DNA of 64,000 nt from Pseudomonas sp. FP2196 (lineage in GTDB: Bacteria; Pseudomonadota; Gammaproteobacteria; Pseudomonadales; Pseudomonadaceae), in assembly GCF_030687715.1 (NCBI RefSeq), contig NZ_CP117445.1, positions 3,027,501 to 3,091,500 of the forward strand. Reading direction: 5' to 3'. The notes beneath the pieces are model-generated. The model made no database searches. It worked only from the letters and a program-made list of their open reading frames with translations, and had not been told where the DNA came from. The translations under genes were made by a program, and so were the position numbers. Below, one piece after another: positions 45,133-54,180 of the stretch (its first letter is position 1; every line of letters begins with the position of its first letter).

Positions 45133-45140
45133 TTCTTATT
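45133..45140 (-). promoter_or_regulatory. Crc/Hfq-type motif before the MHS transporter
   Basis: The minus strand reads AATAAGAA, a match to AANAANAA, directly before the CGGAG ribosome binding site. Confidence 0.5.
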
Positions 45141-45203
45141 GGCGTTATTCGACGCCAACTATCGGGGAACTCGGAGGACGAATCACTTGCGCTTTTTGCA
45201 GGC

Positions 45204-45220
45204 AATTAACCAATGGTTAA
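45204..45220. promoter_or_regulatory. Candidate operator 1 of the divergent transporter/porin promoters
   Basis: TTAACCA-A-TGGTTAA is a perfect dyad at 45206-45220, and AATTAACCAAT at 45204-45214 is repeated exactly 200 bases away at 45404. It lies 85 bases upstream of the MHS start. Confidence 0.55.
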
Positions 45221-45403
45221 CTTGTTTGCGTCACGTCCTTTGAACACGCTCCACATCAGTGCTCAGCGAGGACTTGTAGGCGGGTATTGCACCAATGCCT
45301 TCCATTTTTCAGACTCATGCAGCCGGCGAATCGATGCAATCGTGCTTTTTTTGAGACCTTTCCACATGCCTGCTGGCCTCAATGTAGCGGTCCCCCCTTA
45401 GTA

Positions 45404-45414
45404 AATTAACCAAT
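45404..45414. promoter_or_regulatory. Candidate operator 2 of the divergent transporter/porin promoters
   Basis: A second exact AATTAACCAAT, 93 bases upstream of the porin start. The second half of the dyad seen in operator 1 is missing here, so this would be a half-site. Confidence 0.45.
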
Positions 45415-45506
45415 AAGCATACCCATGCAAAATTCACTATTTTCACCGGTTTTTATTTTCGTGGAGGCTGCGACTCATCAGCCATCACGTCCATGGAGCG
45501 TCTTAA

Positions 45507-46646
45507 ATGGGTCTGTCCGCCGCGCGCAACTCTTCATTGACCGCTTTGCTGTTAGGGCTCGGGCTACCGACGTGCAGCCAGGCTGAGGGATTTCCTGCGA
45601 TCGCCCGAGTAGCGCCGGGATTTGGCTATTACAACGTCGATAAGGGCTACACCGACAAGCTCAATGTCTACGGCACGCTCGATGCTTTTGTGAATTACCA
45701 GGACCCGGGCCATCACTCCGGAACCAAACTTGCGGGCGGTGGCGCCTGGACCAATAAGCTCGGGCTTTACATGCGCAAGGCCCTCAACCCGGACACGGTG
45801 CTGGAGTTCGATGTCGAGGAAGGTTTCAACCTCAATGGCCAAGCGCTGGACGGGCACTGGAAGCAGGTCGGCACGCTACGCCTGGCAGTGGCGGCGCTGC
45901 GTTCGCGGGACTACGGCAAGTTGGAGTTCGGTAAAACCTATGGCATGGGCACGCCGACGTTTGCTGATCCGTTCCTGGCCACCTACGGTTCGCCCTATAC
46001 CTACCTCACCAGCCCGCCGGCCGGGCGCGGTGCCTATTATCTGGATATGCGACCCAAGCACACCCTGGCCTACACCACGCCAAAATTCGCCGGTTTCAGC
46101 GTGGCCACCGCCGTCAGCCTGGGCCTGAACGATACCGCCAGCTCCGGCAAAACCGTGCGCGGCAAAGGCATGAGTGTTCAGTACAGCAATGCGCAGTGGA
46201 TTTTGTTGGGCTCATTCAATGATTACTTGAGCGACCCATGGGATGACGGCGAACGCCAGCGACAAACCCACAACTATTTCAAAAGCGCTTCAGCGTTTTA
46301 TGACTTCGGGCCGCTGTCTGCCAATGTCACCTGGCAGCGCCAGGACGTCGACTACCACGCGACGCCGAGCATGAGCGCATGGACGTTGGGCCTTTCTGCG
46401 CCCGTCGGCAAAGCCGATGTGGCGCGCATGGCACTGGTCAAGCGCGACATCGAATTCGGCGACAAGGATGCTATCGGGATCATGCTCGGCTACGACCACT
46501 TCCTGAAGAAGAACTGGGCCATCTACGGGCGGGTCGCCCTGATCGAGAACCGCCCCCAATCCGCCATCAGCTATGCGGGAATCCCCCTCGAGCAAACTGG
46601 CGACGACCCCAGCAACCTGGCCGTCGGCATGTACTACCACTTCTAG
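45507..46646 (+). CDS. Gram-negative general porin
   Basis: The 379-residue protein has a signal peptide cleaved near SQA-EG (25-26), then a trimeric-porin pattern: YGTLDAFVNYQD (first strand), GSRW-like LRSRDYGKLEFGKTYG (loop into the eyelet), and a terminal strand ending NLAVGMYYHF with C-terminal Phe. It resembles betaproteobacterial porins (porin_4) more than OprD. GGAG precedes the start. It is divergent from the MHS/M20/glyA operon and probably admits the same substrate. Confidence 0.85.
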   Translation: MGLSAARNSSLTALLLGLGLPTCSQAEGFPAIARVAPGFGYYNVDKGYTDKLNVYGTLDAFVNYQDPGHHSGTKLAGGGAWTNKLGLYMRKALNPDTVLEFDVEEGFNLNGQALDGHWKQVGTLRLAVAALRSRDYGKLEFGKTYGMGTPTFADPFLATYGSPYTYLTSPPAGRGAYYLDMRPKHTLAYTTPKFAGFSVATAVSLGLNDTASSGKTVRGKGMSVQYSNAQWILLGSFNDYLSDPWDDGERQRQTHNYFKSASAFYDFGPLSANVTWQRQDVDYHATPSMSAWTLGLSAPVGKADVARMALVKRDIEFGDKDAIGIMLGYDHFLKKNWAIYGRVALIENRPQSAISYAGIPLEQTGDDPSNLAVGMYYHF

Positions 46647-47566
46647 TAAGCCGGCTCTGCCGATGACTCAGCGGCCAGCTTGGATTTGAGACCGTAAAAC
46701 AGATCTCTCGCCGGCGACGTCAGCGAATGGCGGTCAACGCACACCAGATAAATCGGGTATTCCGGGATGACCTCCTCGACTTCAACGAGGACCAGTTCCG
46801 GTACCCGTCCCGGTGGCAGTGCGCTGCCTAGCGCAAGATTGCTCAGCGTCATGAACGCGTCGGCATTCTCGACCAGGCGCAAGGCCAGAAACAGCGAGGC
46901 GCACTCGATGACCTTCTGCGGCGGATGAATATCGTTGACCTCAAACATTTGGTAGAACTGCGACGATTGGTCGTCTACCTCGTCCAGGCTGATCCAGTTG
47001 GCGTACTGTAATTGCCGCAACGAGGGCGAATGCCGCATCGGGTTGTTCGGACTACATACCACCGTGCCCTTGATCCGGTGGAGAGCTTCCCAATCGAGAT
47101 TCAGACGTTGAGTGTTTTGTTGAGACGTCAGGGCAAAGTCCAGGCTCCCGTCGCGCAAACGCTGGACGATATGGCTGGGGCGCAGCTCGATGAGTTTGAT
47201 CCGCACCCGGGGGTTTTTCGCCTGGTAGTCACTGATGCACTTCTCAAAACCCGGCAGCATGGCTGTCAGTGAAGTGACGCCGACAGCGACCTCTCCCACG
47301 GCCATGTCGTGGATATTATCGGCCTCGATCTGCAGGCGCCGCATACTCTCGACCGCCATGTGGGCATGACGGATGATCCGCCGTCCTTCATCAGTCAACG
47401 ACATGCCTTTGTAGGAACGCTGCAGCAGGGTCAGGCCCAACTCGCGCTCCAGATCTTTGATGGAACGGCTCAACGCAGGCTGGGTGACATGCAGCATCTG
47501 CGAGGCTTCATTGATGCTGCCGCACTGGTTGATCGCGACCAAGGCTCTGATTTGATGGAATTTCAC
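46643..47566 (-). CDS. LysR-family regulator of the porin/transporter locus
   Basis: The 307-residue protein has VTQPALSRSIKDLERELGLTLLQRS as helix-turn-helix (about 26-50) and an effector domain with VAVGVTSLTAMLPGFEKCI. I prefer GTG 47566 (VKFHQIRALVAIN, CGGA upstream) because LysR proteins begin this way; ATG 47620 would add 18 atypical residues. Its stop codon overlaps the porin stop on the other strand. It probably controls the porin and the transporter operon. Confidence 0.8.
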   Translation of the reverse strand: MKFHQIRALVAINQCGSINEASQMLHVTQPALSRSIKDLERELGLTLLQRSYKGMSLTDEGRRIIRHAHMAVESMRRLQIEADNIHDMAVGEVAVGVTSLTAMLPGFEKCISDYQAKNPRVRIKLIELRPSHIVQRLRDGSLDFALTSQQNTQRLNLDWEALHRIKGTVVCSPNNPMRHSPSLRQLQYANWISLDEVDDQSSQFYQMFEVNDIHPPQKVIECASLFLALRLVENADAFMTLSNLALGSALPPGRVPELVLVEVEEVIPEYPIYLVCVDRHSLTSPARDLFYGLKSKLAAESSAEPAY

Positions 47567-47916
47567 GGTGTCCGACTCGCTTTTTATTTGGCGCCAACCA
47601 TAAAGCAAGATGCCGGCCATTCACCACTTGTTGATTCAAGCTGTCGACTCAATCACGGAGCAATAGTCTTCAAGCCCCTCATTTATTTCGAGGTTCATGC
47701 GTCAGCGGGGTGCTAGCTGTTGACGGTCGGCACTTGCAAATGCAGACGACTGTGCAAATCAGCCAACGTGGCTGACCTCGGCCGGGCTCAAACCGCTGAG
47801 CAGACGAGACTTATGCACCCCAAAGCCACAGGGCTGTGGTGCCGAGCAGAGTCAGCGCAATAGTCCCATCGACGAGAGCACACTAAAGACCTTTAAAAAC
47901 CATCCGCGTCGTTCAA
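47567..47916. other. Intergenic region between LysR and AraC genes
   Basis: No gene is supported in these 350 bases. Short frames lack ribosome sites and family features. The promoter of the LysR gene should lie near 47570-47650. I see no hairpin with a T-run here. Confidence 0.4.
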
Positions 47917-48840
47917 TCACTGGACGGTGAGAGAGCCAAACAAACTGAATGCATGTTTGTCGCGGTATTCTTTCGGCGTCATTGACAGCCTTTCTTTGAA
48001 CAGCCTCGTCATGTGGCTTTGGTCGGCAAAACCGCAATCCATCGCAACGGCCTTGAGCGGAACATTTCGCAGGGTCGACAGCAACCGCTCGGCACGCTTG
48101 AGCCGTTGCGCCTGCACATACTGATGCGGCGAAACGCCAAACACAGTGGCAAACACCCGAACGAAATGTGATGGGCTTAAATCGACAATGGCGGCCATAT
48201 CCTTTACAGATATGGCGCCTGACAGGTGGGTGACGATATAGCGCTGCAAGGCATCGAGACGGGCACTGGAAATGCGTGAAGCGGTTTCTTCTTGACCATC
48301 ACATTTGATGTATTTGCGCATGAGGTGAATACAGAGCTGCACTTCAAGCGACTGCGAAAAAAGATCGCTGCCGGGTTCCTCACTCAGCACTTCGGCCTCA
48401 TAGCGCCCCATCAGTGCAAACAGCGCAGGGTCGTTAACAATCGGATAGTGATCAACGAAGACACGATCAATGTTCTTGTGAAAAATTTCGCTGGCGACTT
48501 TGGCCATGAGCGCTTGTGAAATGTAGATATGACTGACTTCGATATCATTCATCCAATACCAGCGAGATGATTCGCCACGGGTCAGTATCGTCACATCATT
48601 CGCCTGCACAGCGTTTTTTCGCCATCGCGAGCCGTCGTGAAACCCGAGATTTGCGGTTCCTTTTTTCCAGCGAACCAACTCATAGTCACGCATGCTGGGG
48701 ATGTCCACCTCGGTTTTATAGAAACGATAACCGCGGATTGACATCCCCTTGTTCAGCAACGTATCCACTGTGCCTTTTATGGTGACTTCGCCCGGGATGA
48801 CCTCGAGCATTTTCTCAGGCGCTAACAGAGTCAGACTCAT
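47917..48840 (-). CDS. AraC-family regulator
   Basis: The 307-residue protein has a C-terminal double helix-turn-helix: GAISVKDMAAIVDLSPSHFVRVFATVFG (first) and VPLKAVAMDCGFADQSHMTRLFKERLSMTPKEYR (second, split here into two parts). The N-terminal domain is a cupin-like sensor but unlike XylS/BenR. The start at 48840 has AAGGAG six bases upstream; the frame to 48984 is not supported. It lies downstream of the VOC and flavin oxidoreductase genes on the same strand, which are possible targets. Confidence 0.85.
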   Translation of the reverse strand: MSLTLLAPEKMLEVIPGEVTIKGTVDTLLNKGMSIRGYRFYKTEVDIPSMRDYELVRWKKGTANLGFHDGSRWRKNAVQANDVTILTRGESSRWYWMNDIEVSHIYISQALMAKVASEIFHKNIDRVFVDHYPIVNDPALFALMGRYEAEVLSEEPGSDLFSQSLEVQLCIHLMRKYIKCDGQEETASRISSARLDALQRYIVTHLSGAISVKDMAAIVDLSPSHFVRVFATVFGVSPHQYVQAQRLKRAERLLSTLRNVPLKAVAMDCGFADQSHMTRLFKERLSMTPKEYRDKHAFSLFGSLTVQ

Positions 48841-49015
48841 CACAACTCCTTTATTGTCTTTAAGTAGTGGAGTTTTTTCACAGTTGCGGCTCCCGCCAAC
48901 CCTTTGACCGGAAGCGTGTGCCGACGTTAAAAAATAGCACAAGGCAACGGCGCGGGGCGCTGGCTCATATTCGTCAGGAGCCACGCCCGGTCAGGTCATG
49001 TCACCTGAAGAAGTC

Positions 49016-49558
49016 TCACTCAGACTGTTTCTTGAGGTCGTCTTCGGCGGCACTGCCAGGCCTCCAGCGGCGAAGATCTGTCTGGCGTTCGTATGCTTGG
49101 GCCGTTGGATAGGTGACCAGTTCAATAGTACTGCCCCAAGGCGTTCTGGTGTACACGTAGCGATTGCCGGTACCCGCATCCAGTCCGGGAAGATCTCCTG
49201 GCTGGCTAAGCAGGGTGCCGCCTGCTTCCGCCAGCCGATCAGCGGCAGCATCGATATCGTCTACGTAGATGCAAATGTGCTGGATGCCCAGATCGCTTGG
49301 CACCACGGGCTGCGCCTGGGGCACACCGGAGTACGAAAACAGCTCCAGATTGGGTCCGTTGCCCAGCCGGAGCATGCGGATGACCTGAATCACCGCGCCT
49401 TGCGCGATGCCTAGCCCTGCCTCCACAGCTGGCCCCCCCAGCGGTTTGTCCAGCATGTCATAAAGCACCTGCGCGCCAAACGCCTCCTCAAAGAAACGGG
49501 TTGCCAGCTCCATGTCTGGAACGGTAATGCCGACGTGCTCGATAGCGCGTACGTTCAT
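49016..49558 (-). CDS. VOC-fold (glyoxalase/bleomycin resistance/dioxygenase) protein
   Basis: The 180-residue protein has the VOC beta-alpha-beta-beta-beta repeat: IEHVGITVPDMELATRFFEEAFGA, NLELFSYSG, IQHICIYVDDIDAAADRLAEAGG and the closing IELVTYP. Metal ligands would be H8 (EHVG), E82 region (LELF), H104 (IQHI) and E155 region (IELV). Its start overlaps the stop of the flavin oxidoreductase as ATGA, with AGGAGAGG upstream. It could be an isomerase, lyase or dioxygenase acting after that enzyme. Confidence 0.83.
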   Translation of the reverse strand: MNVRAIEHVGITVPDMELATRFFEEAFGAQVLYDMLDKPLGGPAVEAGLGIAQGAVIQVIRMLRLGNGPNLELFSYSGVPQAQPVVPSDLGIQHICIYVDDIDAAADRLAEAGGTLLSQPGDLPGLDAGTGNRYVYTRTPWGSTIELVTYPTAQAYERQTDLRRWRPGSAAEDDLKKQSE

Positions 49559-51447
49559 AGCGCCTCTCCTATACGTGCGGCGGACCAAAAACCTGATTGC
49601 GTGGCTTCGTACATCCTGCCTCCTCGGGCACGCGTGCCAATGCTCTGCACGTGATAATCATCAACAAGGGCGGCATGTAGTGTCGAGGGGGGGCGCGCGC
49701 CGGCCATGATGACCTGGCCGTTTACCGGCAGCGTGGCATGGGTGACGATCTTGCCGCCCAGGTTCTGCAAGATTTCCGTAAGGTGCCCGCGTTGCATATC
49801 GTTGGTGTCCACGCCGACGCTCGCCGCCGGCGAGAGCAAGCTGACGCTTCTGCCGTTCTCGGCCAGCCAGAGTGCTGCGAATAAAGCCACTTCGGTCTCG
49901 CCATAGACCGTGACCTCACGCTGCGAGGGGAACATGCCAGTGGACATCATCTGCACCACGTCTGCCTCCGGCTGAGCTGACTCGGTGCCAGTGGCAAGCA
50001 GCACGGAATCCCAGAGGTTCGGATTCATGTCCTTGCCATCGGAATTCAGGTGTACGGTGACCCCAACACGATCGAGTTCACTGGTGTAGAACTCGATCAT
50101 GTTGATGACCTCCATACGAAACGGGCTCGCCGCTGCCCAGGCCCAAAGTTGCCCACCCACTCGTGCGTCGCGTTCGAGCAAGGTGACGCTGTGGCCCCGT
50201 TGGGCTGCCAGAATCGCCGCCTCACAGCCCGAAGGCCCTGCGCCGATTACCAGCACCCGCTGCTTGTGCGCGGCCGGTCGACGGGCCTGCTCGGCTCGCC
50301 GCTCCTGGCCCAGAGTGGGGTTGATAACGCATTGAGTGCCTTTACCGTTGAACATCCAGCGCGATATGCACTCATTGACAGCCAGGCAGCGGCGCACACT
50401 TTTAGGTTGCCCGCGCCGAGTCTTTATCACCGTGTCCGGATCAGCGAGTCCTGATCGTCCAAGCGCTACAAAATCCAACTCGCCCGCAGATACCGATTCA
50501 GACATTTCCTCAAGTAGCCAAGTCAGGCGGCCAACGCCAATGACGGGTATCGACACCCTCTGCTTCACAGCCTTGGCGTAATTAACCAATGAGCCGGGGG
50601 CGATCATGGGTAGCAGCGTCATCGCCGTATCGTAATTGCCGGCACTGACATCCAGCGCATCCACGTGGGGTTCGAGCATTTCGCAAAACGCCAGCCCGTC
50701 TTCCAGTGACAGGCCGCCTTCATAGGGTTCGACCACGCTCAGCCGATACAGGACGGGATAGTCAGGCCCCACCTCCTCGCGTATGCCACGAACCACATCA
50801 AGGGCAAAGCGTGCGCGGTTCTCCAGCGATCCTCCCCAGTTATCGGTGCGCTTGTTGGTGAACGGCGACAGAAACTGACCCAGCAGGTAACCGTGGGCGC
50901 CGTGCAATTCCACGGCATCGAAGCCTGCTGCAACCGCGCGACGAGCGCCTTGGACGTACTTGTCGATCAAACCCGGAATCTCGTGCTCCTCGATCGCACG
51001 CGGAGGCGTACCAAAGGCGCTAGTGATACCGGCAGTGGGCGCCAATGGCGGCTCATTACGCTCAGTGTTGCCTTGCGAGTTCTGCCGCCCGGTGTGATGC
51101 AGTTGCACGGCTATCTTCGCGCCTTCGCCATGTACTGCATCCACCAAATTGCTTAACCCTCCAATGAACCGGTCGTGATCGATCCGAATCGGATGCCCGG
51201 CAGTGCGGCCCACCTCCCAGTCGATGGAGGTATTTTCAGTGATGATCAGACCGACTCCGCCTCGGGCCCGGGCGCGGTGATAGTCAATCAGCTTGTCGTC
51301 AACTTCGCCGAACGTACTCGCAAACTGGGTGAAGATAGGCGCCTGAACGAAGCGGTTACGCAGCTGCATCTTGCCGATCCGCCCCGGCTGGTAGAGTGCC
51401 GCAGCAGGCCCATCAGACATCACCAGAGTTGTATCGCTTGAAAGGAC
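49555..51447 (-). CDS. Old-yellow-enzyme/2,4-dienoyl-CoA reductase-type oxidoreductase
   Basis: The 630-residue protein has an N-terminal FMN TIM barrel (LYQPGRIGKMQLRNRFVQAP near 19-38, AVELHGAHGYLLGQFLSP near 179-196), an iron-sulfur segment and a C-terminal FAD/NAD fold (VIGAGPSG 401-408). The iron-sulfur segment reads C355-x5-C361-x12-C374; the trimethylamine-dehydrogenase pattern needs a fourth Cys at 358, which is Val (GTC codon). Start 51447 has GAGGAG upstream. Family members act on enoyl-CoA or on amines; the substrate is unknown. Confidence 0.85.
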   Translation of the reverse strand, partial: VLSSDTTLVMSDGPAAALYQPGRIGKMQLRNRFVQAPIFTQFASTFGEVDDKLIDYHRARARGGVGLIITENTSIDWEVGRTAGHPIRIDHDRFIGGLSNLVDAVHGEGAKIAVQLHHTGRQNSQGNTERNEPPLAPTAGITSAFGTPPRAIEEHEIPGLIDKYVQGARRAVAAGFDAVELHGAHGYLLGQFLSPFTNKRTDNWGGSLENRARFALDVVRGIREEVGPDYPVLYRLSVVEPYEGGLSLEDGLAFCEMLEPHVDALDVSAGNYDTAMTLLPMIAPGSLVNYAKAVKQRVSIPVIGVGRLTWLLEEMSESVSAGELDFVALGRSGLADPDTVIKTRRGQPKSVRRCLAVNECISRWMFNGKGTQCVINPTLGQERRAEQARRPAAHKQRVLVIGAGPSGCEAAILAAQRGHSVTLLERDARVGGQLWAWAAASPFRMEVINMIEFYTSELDRVGVTVHLNSDGKDMNPNLWDSVLLATGTESAQPEADVVQMMSTGMFPSQREVTVYGETEVALFAALWLAENGRSVSLLSPAASVGVDTNDMQRGHLTEILQNLGGKIVTHATLPVNGQVIMAGARPPSTLHAALVDDYHVQSIGTRARGGRMYEATQSGFWSAARIGEAL

Positions 51448-51953
51448 CATAAGCTCTCTCCTCACACTATCGTTTTTATTTTTGAGGCTTGATCATGGGA
51501 GGCAGAAGCTCAGGGGTATTGAATATTCATCGCGGTTCGTTGAAGGAAATGACTTTTCGAGTGCGCCCTGATGCAAAGGTCGATCGCAGCCATATGCAAT
51601 GGAAGAAGCGTGCTATCGGCCAGCAGAATTGTTCAATCCCGCTTGAATGCCAGCACATGACACTCGTGGCTCACAACAACCGACATTACGGGCAAGCCAG
51701 CAAATGCGCACGATTTTGAAATACAGAACACGGATCGGCACGTTCTACATTGCTCAAGCGGTAGTGCCGGTAAGTCCGGTCACCTCCTGTTCCAGCATTT
51801 GATCTAGCGCGAGCGTCGGGCGTTAGCGCAGCCTTAGCCTTGATACGCCTGGCGTGATCGGCGACCAGCGCAACGAATTCCGTCCCGCCCTGCGAGTATT
51901 GGCGGCAATTACGCTCCACGAACTTATAGCCACGCCCAGGCTCCACGGCGATA
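51448..51953. other. Gene-poor stretch between the oxidoreductase and the kinase-like gene
   Basis: No gene is convincing in these 506 bases. A 76-codon plus-strand frame (51489-51719) and a 120-codon minus-strand frame (51686-52048, overlapping the kinase) show no recognised family. The first 60 bases should hold the oxidoreductase promoter. Confidence 0.4.
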
Positions 51954-52565
51954 TCACTCAAGCACCTCATAGATCGCAGAAACCACCTGCATCGTTGCGT
52001 CTTCAATCGTTCCTTCATTACGGCACAGAACCCAGCCGTGATCGGCAATCGCTTGCATGAACAGTTCGGTACACGCGACGTGCTCTGCGTACTTCTGGAT
52101 CACAGTACCGCCCAAACCCCGTGATCGCGTCGCGGCCCTTGCCCATGAAATATCGGGGGCGTTGACGACGCCGACATGCAGATCAGGCACTCGCACGCCT
52201 TGATCCATGTTCAACTGGAGAATCTCGGCAAACGGGACCGTTTGTCGAAACGCGGCATCAGACGGATACCAGCGATCGATCAAGATGATGCTGTCCAGAG
52301 GCTGTTTAGTTAGCACGTGTCGGGAAATCCAGCTGCGGCTCTTAGCAAAGCCCTGACAAACAGCCCACTCCAAATCCCTGGAGGGACTTCTGGCAAGCTT
52401 GTTAACCAGGGCCATGGTTTCCCCCCTGTAGGGATCGCTTTTTCTTTCGCAAAGCCGGATAACTTTTTTGTTGTCGGCCCTCAGTACTTTCGTAACGGCC
52501 TCCAACAGTGTGGTTTTGCCGGTGCCCTTGGGCCCATCCAGAGAAATAAACAGCGGACGATTCAT
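51954..52565 (-). CDS. Thymidylate kinase-like P-loop nucleoside kinase
   Basis: The 203-residue protein starts MNRPLFISLDGPKGTGKTTLL, with the Walker A loop GPKGTGKTT at 11-19. It also has an IDRWYPSDAAF segment comparable to the DRY/DRW motif of dTMP kinases and deoxynucleoside kinases. It lacks the LID arginine pattern of bacterial Tmk, and it stands alone between two gene-poor gaps, so it is unlikely to be the essential dTMP kinase. A nucleotide-modifying or phage-derived kinase is possible. Confidence 0.7.
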   Translation of the reverse strand: MNRPLFISLDGPKGTGKTTLLEAVTKVLRADNKKVIRLCERKSDPYRGETMALVNKLARSPSRDLEWAVCQGFAKSRSWISRHVLTKQPLDSIILIDRWYPSDAAFRQTVPFAEILQLNMDQGVRVPDLHVGVVNAPDISWARAATRSRGLGGTVIQKYAEHVACTELFMQAIADHGWVLCRNEGTIEDATMQVVSAIYEVLE

Positions 52566-53054
52566 GGGTCACATAGCGATAGATGTACAGTTTCTGGCTC
52601 TGGACGTTCGCTGGCACCGCTTGATGCAACTGCGCGAAAACAGACATGGACGACCACTCTAACCTCATTTCAGCAATTCCATTAGCGCATCCCTTACGCA
52701 TCACTTGATGCAGACAGCGAAGCAGCCAGGAAAGAAAGCGCGGACCGACACAAGTCATGAAAGCCCCGATGACACATCGGGGTGATCCGTACGGGATGGG
52801 GCACTTCCCTCCCCTCAATCAGGTTCGTTTCGAAACCCCTTCATAAGCAGAATCCTCTATTTGGTTCCGCGGCCTGGGCTTCGAGCATCGGCCCCAATAG
52901 GCTGACTTGGCTCTGGCCCTTGGCAAACACTTCGCGGTACGGCAAAGCAAATCTCGGGTTCTCTGAGTGAGTCGTACGCTCAGCTCTTTCGATATGGAGT
53001 CAGTCCGGGCACAATGCGCATCCTTTTTTGGCTGGCCTTGCCGGAGGCCTCGAA
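52566..53054. other. Gene-poor stretch with a stem-loop
   Basis: No gene is supported in these 489 bases. A perfect 8-bp stem CCCCGATG / CATCGGGG with ACA loop lies at 52764-52782, with CTTTC after it on the minus strand. The promoter of the polyamine operon should lie in the last 100 bases, but core elements are not clear. Confidence 0.4.
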
Positions 53055-54152
53055 ATGATCAAAACACCGTACTACCTCATCGACAAACAGAAACTGCTGA
53101 CCAACATGCAGAAGATTGCCTATGTGCGCGAACAGTCCGGGGCAAAGGCCCTGCTGGCGCTCAAGTGCTTCGCGACCTGGTCGGTGTTTGACTTGATGCA
53201 GCAATACATGGACGGCACCACCTCGTCGTCGCTGTACGAGCTCAAGCTCGGCCGGCAGAAGTTCGAAGGCGAAACCCACGCCTACAGCGTGGCCTGGGCC
53301 GACGATGAGATTGAGGAGATGCTCGACAATTGCGACAAGATCATCTTCAACTCCATCAGCCAGCTGCAACGCTTTGCCAAGCGCGCTGAAGGCAAAGTCC
53401 GCGGCCTGCGAGTCAACCCACAAGTCAGCAGTTCCGATTATCTGCTGGCCGACCCGGCGCGTCCGTTCAGCCGTCTCGGCGAATGGGACCCGGTGAAGAT
53501 CGAAGGCGTTATCGATCAGATATCCGGCTTCATGTTCCACAATAACTGTGAGAACGGTGACTTCGGCCTGTTCGACCAAATGCTCTGCACCATCGAAGAA
53601 CGCTTCGGTGAGTTGCTGCACAAGGTCAGCTGGGTCAGCCTGGGCGGCGGTATTCACTTCACGGGTGAAGGCTATGCGCTGGATGCTTTCTGTGCGCGGT
53701 TGAAGGCGTTTTCGCAAAAGTACGGCGTGCAGGTCTACCTGGAGCCCGGTGAAGCGGCGATCACCAACAGTGCCTCACTGGAAGTGACGGTGCTCGACAC
53801 CCTCTACAACGGCAAGCACCTGGCCGTGGTGGACAGCTCCATTGAAGCCCATTTGCTGGACCTGCTGATTTATCGCCTCAACGCCAAACTGGCACCGAGC
53901 GACGGTGATCACACCTACATGGTGTGCGGCAAGTCGTGCCTGGCCGGGGACATCTTCGGCGAGTATCAATTTGACCGTCCGCTGGCCATCGGCGATCGAC
54001 TGTCATTCATCGATACCGCGGGTTACACCATGGTCAAGAAAAACTGGTTCAACGGCCTGAAAATGCCATCCATCGTGGTAAAGCAACTCGACGGAACGGT
54101 CGAAGTGGTGCGCCAATTTGGTTATGAAGACTACCTGTCCAGCCTTTCGTAA
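53055..54152 (+). CDS. nspC: Carboxynorspermidine decarboxylase
   Basis: The 365-residue PLP enzyme of fold type III decarboxylates carboxy(nor)spermidine to the polyamine. K37 in LLALKCFATW is the PLP lysine; HNNCENGDF, SLGGGIHFTGEGY, LEPGEAAI and VCGKSCLAGDIFGEY form the active site. GGAGG is seven bases before ATG 53055. The partner dehydrogenase follows after 28 bases. This is the alternative route to triamines that does not use S-adenosylmethionine. Whether spermidine or norspermidine is made depends on the diamine supplied. Confidence 0.92.
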   Translation: MIKTPYYLIDKQKLLTNMQKIAYVREQSGAKALLALKCFATWSVFDLMQQYMDGTTSSSLYELKLGRQKFEGETHAYSVAWADDEIEEMLDNCDKIIFNSISQLQRFAKRAEGKVRGLRVNPQVSSSDYLLADPARPFSRLGEWDPVKIEGVIDQISGFMFHNNCENGDFGLFDQMLCTIEERFGELLHKVSWVSLGGGIHFTGEGYALDAFCARLKAFSQKYGVQVYLEPGEAAITNSASLEVTVLDTLYNGKHLAVVDSSIEAHLLDLLIYRLNAKLAPSDGDHTYMVCGKSCLAGDIFGEYQFDRPLAIGDRLSFIDTAGYTMVKKNWFNGLKMPSIVVKQLDGTVEVVRQFGYEDYLSSLS

Positions 54153-54180
54153 ACGGACAGATAAAGGAGAGTAAAAGCAA

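Noticed and set aside
47917..48840. AraC-family gene as the missing benR
   Set aside because: Its N-terminal domain does not resemble BenR/XylS and it lies about 46 kb from benA beside unrelated genes.
51686..52048. Minus-strand open frame of 120 codons overlapping the kinase-like gene
   Set aside because: A resemblance to a transposase or integrase remnant was considered, but no motif supports it and it overlaps a better-supported gene by about 95 bases.
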